From: Taudactylus pleione
Lineage: Eukaryota > Chordata > Amphibia > Anura > Myobatrachidae
Assembly: GCA_031769625.1 (NCBI GenBank)
Contig: JAUIMM010000550.1
Span: forward strand, 2,666,001-2,730,000
Direction: 5' to 3'
DNA: 64,000 nucleotides
Below the pieces are notes generated by a model. It had not been told where the DNA came from and did no database searches. It saw nothing but the letters and a program-made list of their open reading frames with translations. The position numbers and the translations under genes are program-made. The number at the start of each line of letters is the position of its first letter. The first letter of the stretch is position 1. This document shows positions 63,668-64,000 of the stretch, piece after piece.

Positions 63668-64000
63668 TTTTGATTTTGCTTCTCAATCATCCATTTTTTC
63701 ACAATACTGAATCTTAAGAAAATTTCAGAAAGTAAGCTGATTCTTTGAAGGTGCTTGCACTATTTGTGTTTAATGCTTATTATAAAGCTATCTTAACATG
63801 CTTTGAATAATTTAATGGTGAATTATTGTACTAAAGTACTTGGAATTTGGCATAAATTCTAGAATTCAGGAAAGAAGAATGTTTGGGCTCTGTCAGAGTA
63901 AGTTCATCACATTTTTTAAAGATCTTTTTGCAGTCACAAGGATTATTTTACCTAAAACATTTTTGGGAAACAATCCCTGCAGATAGTGTACAGTCAATTT
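63668..64000 (+). repeat. partial spacer cut by the right window edge
   Basis: Starts with the usual T-runs and conserved core and continues through TACAGTCAATTT. The array therefore goes on beyond the window. No gene seen. Confidence 0.9.

Larger units (their letters stand above)
1..64000 (+). repeat. tandem array (satellite) of tRNA-Arg/tRNA-His units, 111 copies of ~578 bp
   Basis: Unit-to-unit distance is 577-580 bp, or 562 bp where a 16 bp deletion removes the start of tRNA-Arg. Classes used below. Arg R0: 73 nt, anticodon ACG, all stems paired. R1: full length, one to four substitutions. R2: 72 nt, GGGACAG start (A4 opposite G69), one base lost from the A box (TGGCGCAATGG becomes TGGGCAATGG), anticodon ATA with paired stem. 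R3: as R2 but anticodon ATG and stem 3' strand TCTGT. R4: R3 plus T-loop TTCGA to TTCTA. R5: 73 nt, stem 3' strand TCATA. R6: first 15 nt missing. His H0: 72 nt, anticodon GTG, all stems paired. H1: few changes. H2: GCCTTGATCGCAT start and B box ending AAAAC. H3: GATTG, D-loop AGTAG, T arm CCATTTC and 3' CACAGCA. H4: GTCATGATCG and TAGAGG. H5: GCCATCATCG and CACTGG. H6: good 5' half with GGTTCGAAAAC. Confidence 0.97.

Noticed and set aside
1..64000. CRISPR array or bacterial tRNA operon
   Set aside because: The repeats are ~578 bp with no short repeat/spacer pattern. CCA and G-1 are not encoded, and A/B boxes with T-run terminators point to eukaryotic Pol III genes.
1..64000. tRNA-derived SINE family
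   Set aside because: Copies are strictly head-to-tail in one register, without poly-A tails, target-site duplications or unrelated flanks.

Overview
The whole 64 kb window is one tandem array (a satellite). Its unit is about 578 bp and holds a nuclear tRNA-Arg(ACG) gene followed 8 bases later by a tRNA-His(GTG) gene, both on the + strand, then about 425 bp of AT-rich spacer. I count 111 tRNA pairs (222 tRNA or tRNA-derived loci). The array starts and ends outside the window, and no protein-coding gene or unrelated DNA interrupts it.

Organism: a eukaryote, most likely an animal with methylated DNA such as a vertebrate. Neither tRNA encodes its 3' CCA. The tRNA-His does not encode its G-1, so this must be added after transcription. 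Both genes have internal A and B boxes, and oligo-T runs follow tRNA-His. From memory, the tRNA-Arg acceptor stem and nearly all of tRNA-His look like vertebrate nuclear tRNAs; this was not searched. Most tRNA variants are CpG to TpG or CpA changes, the mark of cytosine methylation.

Layout. Units are numbered 1-111 from the left. Units 1-18 (0-10.2 kb) are built on a five-unit higher-order repeat of about 2,892 bp. Units 19-25 (10.6-14.2 kb) introduce other variants and recur as units 53-59. Units 24-33 and 34-44 form a ten-unit repeat (offset 5,782-5,783 bp, with one extra unit in the second copy). Units 45-52 return to the five-unit pattern. Units 58-76 and 77-95 are two nearly identical 19-unit blocks of 10,895 bp. 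Units 96-103 are a shortened third copy lacking six units. Units 104-111 are more individual.

State of the genes. tRNA-Arg classes: R0 reference (9 copies); R1 full length with a few substitutions (33); R2-R4, 72 nt, with GGGACAG at the 5' end and one A-box base lost (44, including one chimera); R5 full length with a broken anticodon stem (8); R6 5'-truncated (17). tRNA-His classes: H0 reference (11); H1 near-reference (25); H2-H6 degenerate (75). No unit has both genes in reference form: intact Arg sits with damaged His, and the reverse. Between about 29.2 and 62.9 kb there is no reference-perfect copy of either gene.

How it works together. The 8-base linker has no terminator, so an intact Arg promoter would be expected to give an Arg-His dimeric precursor ending at the T-runs after His; this is inference. 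His also has its own A and B boxes and could be transcribed alone where the Arg copy is dead. The array looks like a tRNA gene cluster turned satellite, shaped by unequal crossover, gene conversion and methylation-driven decay.
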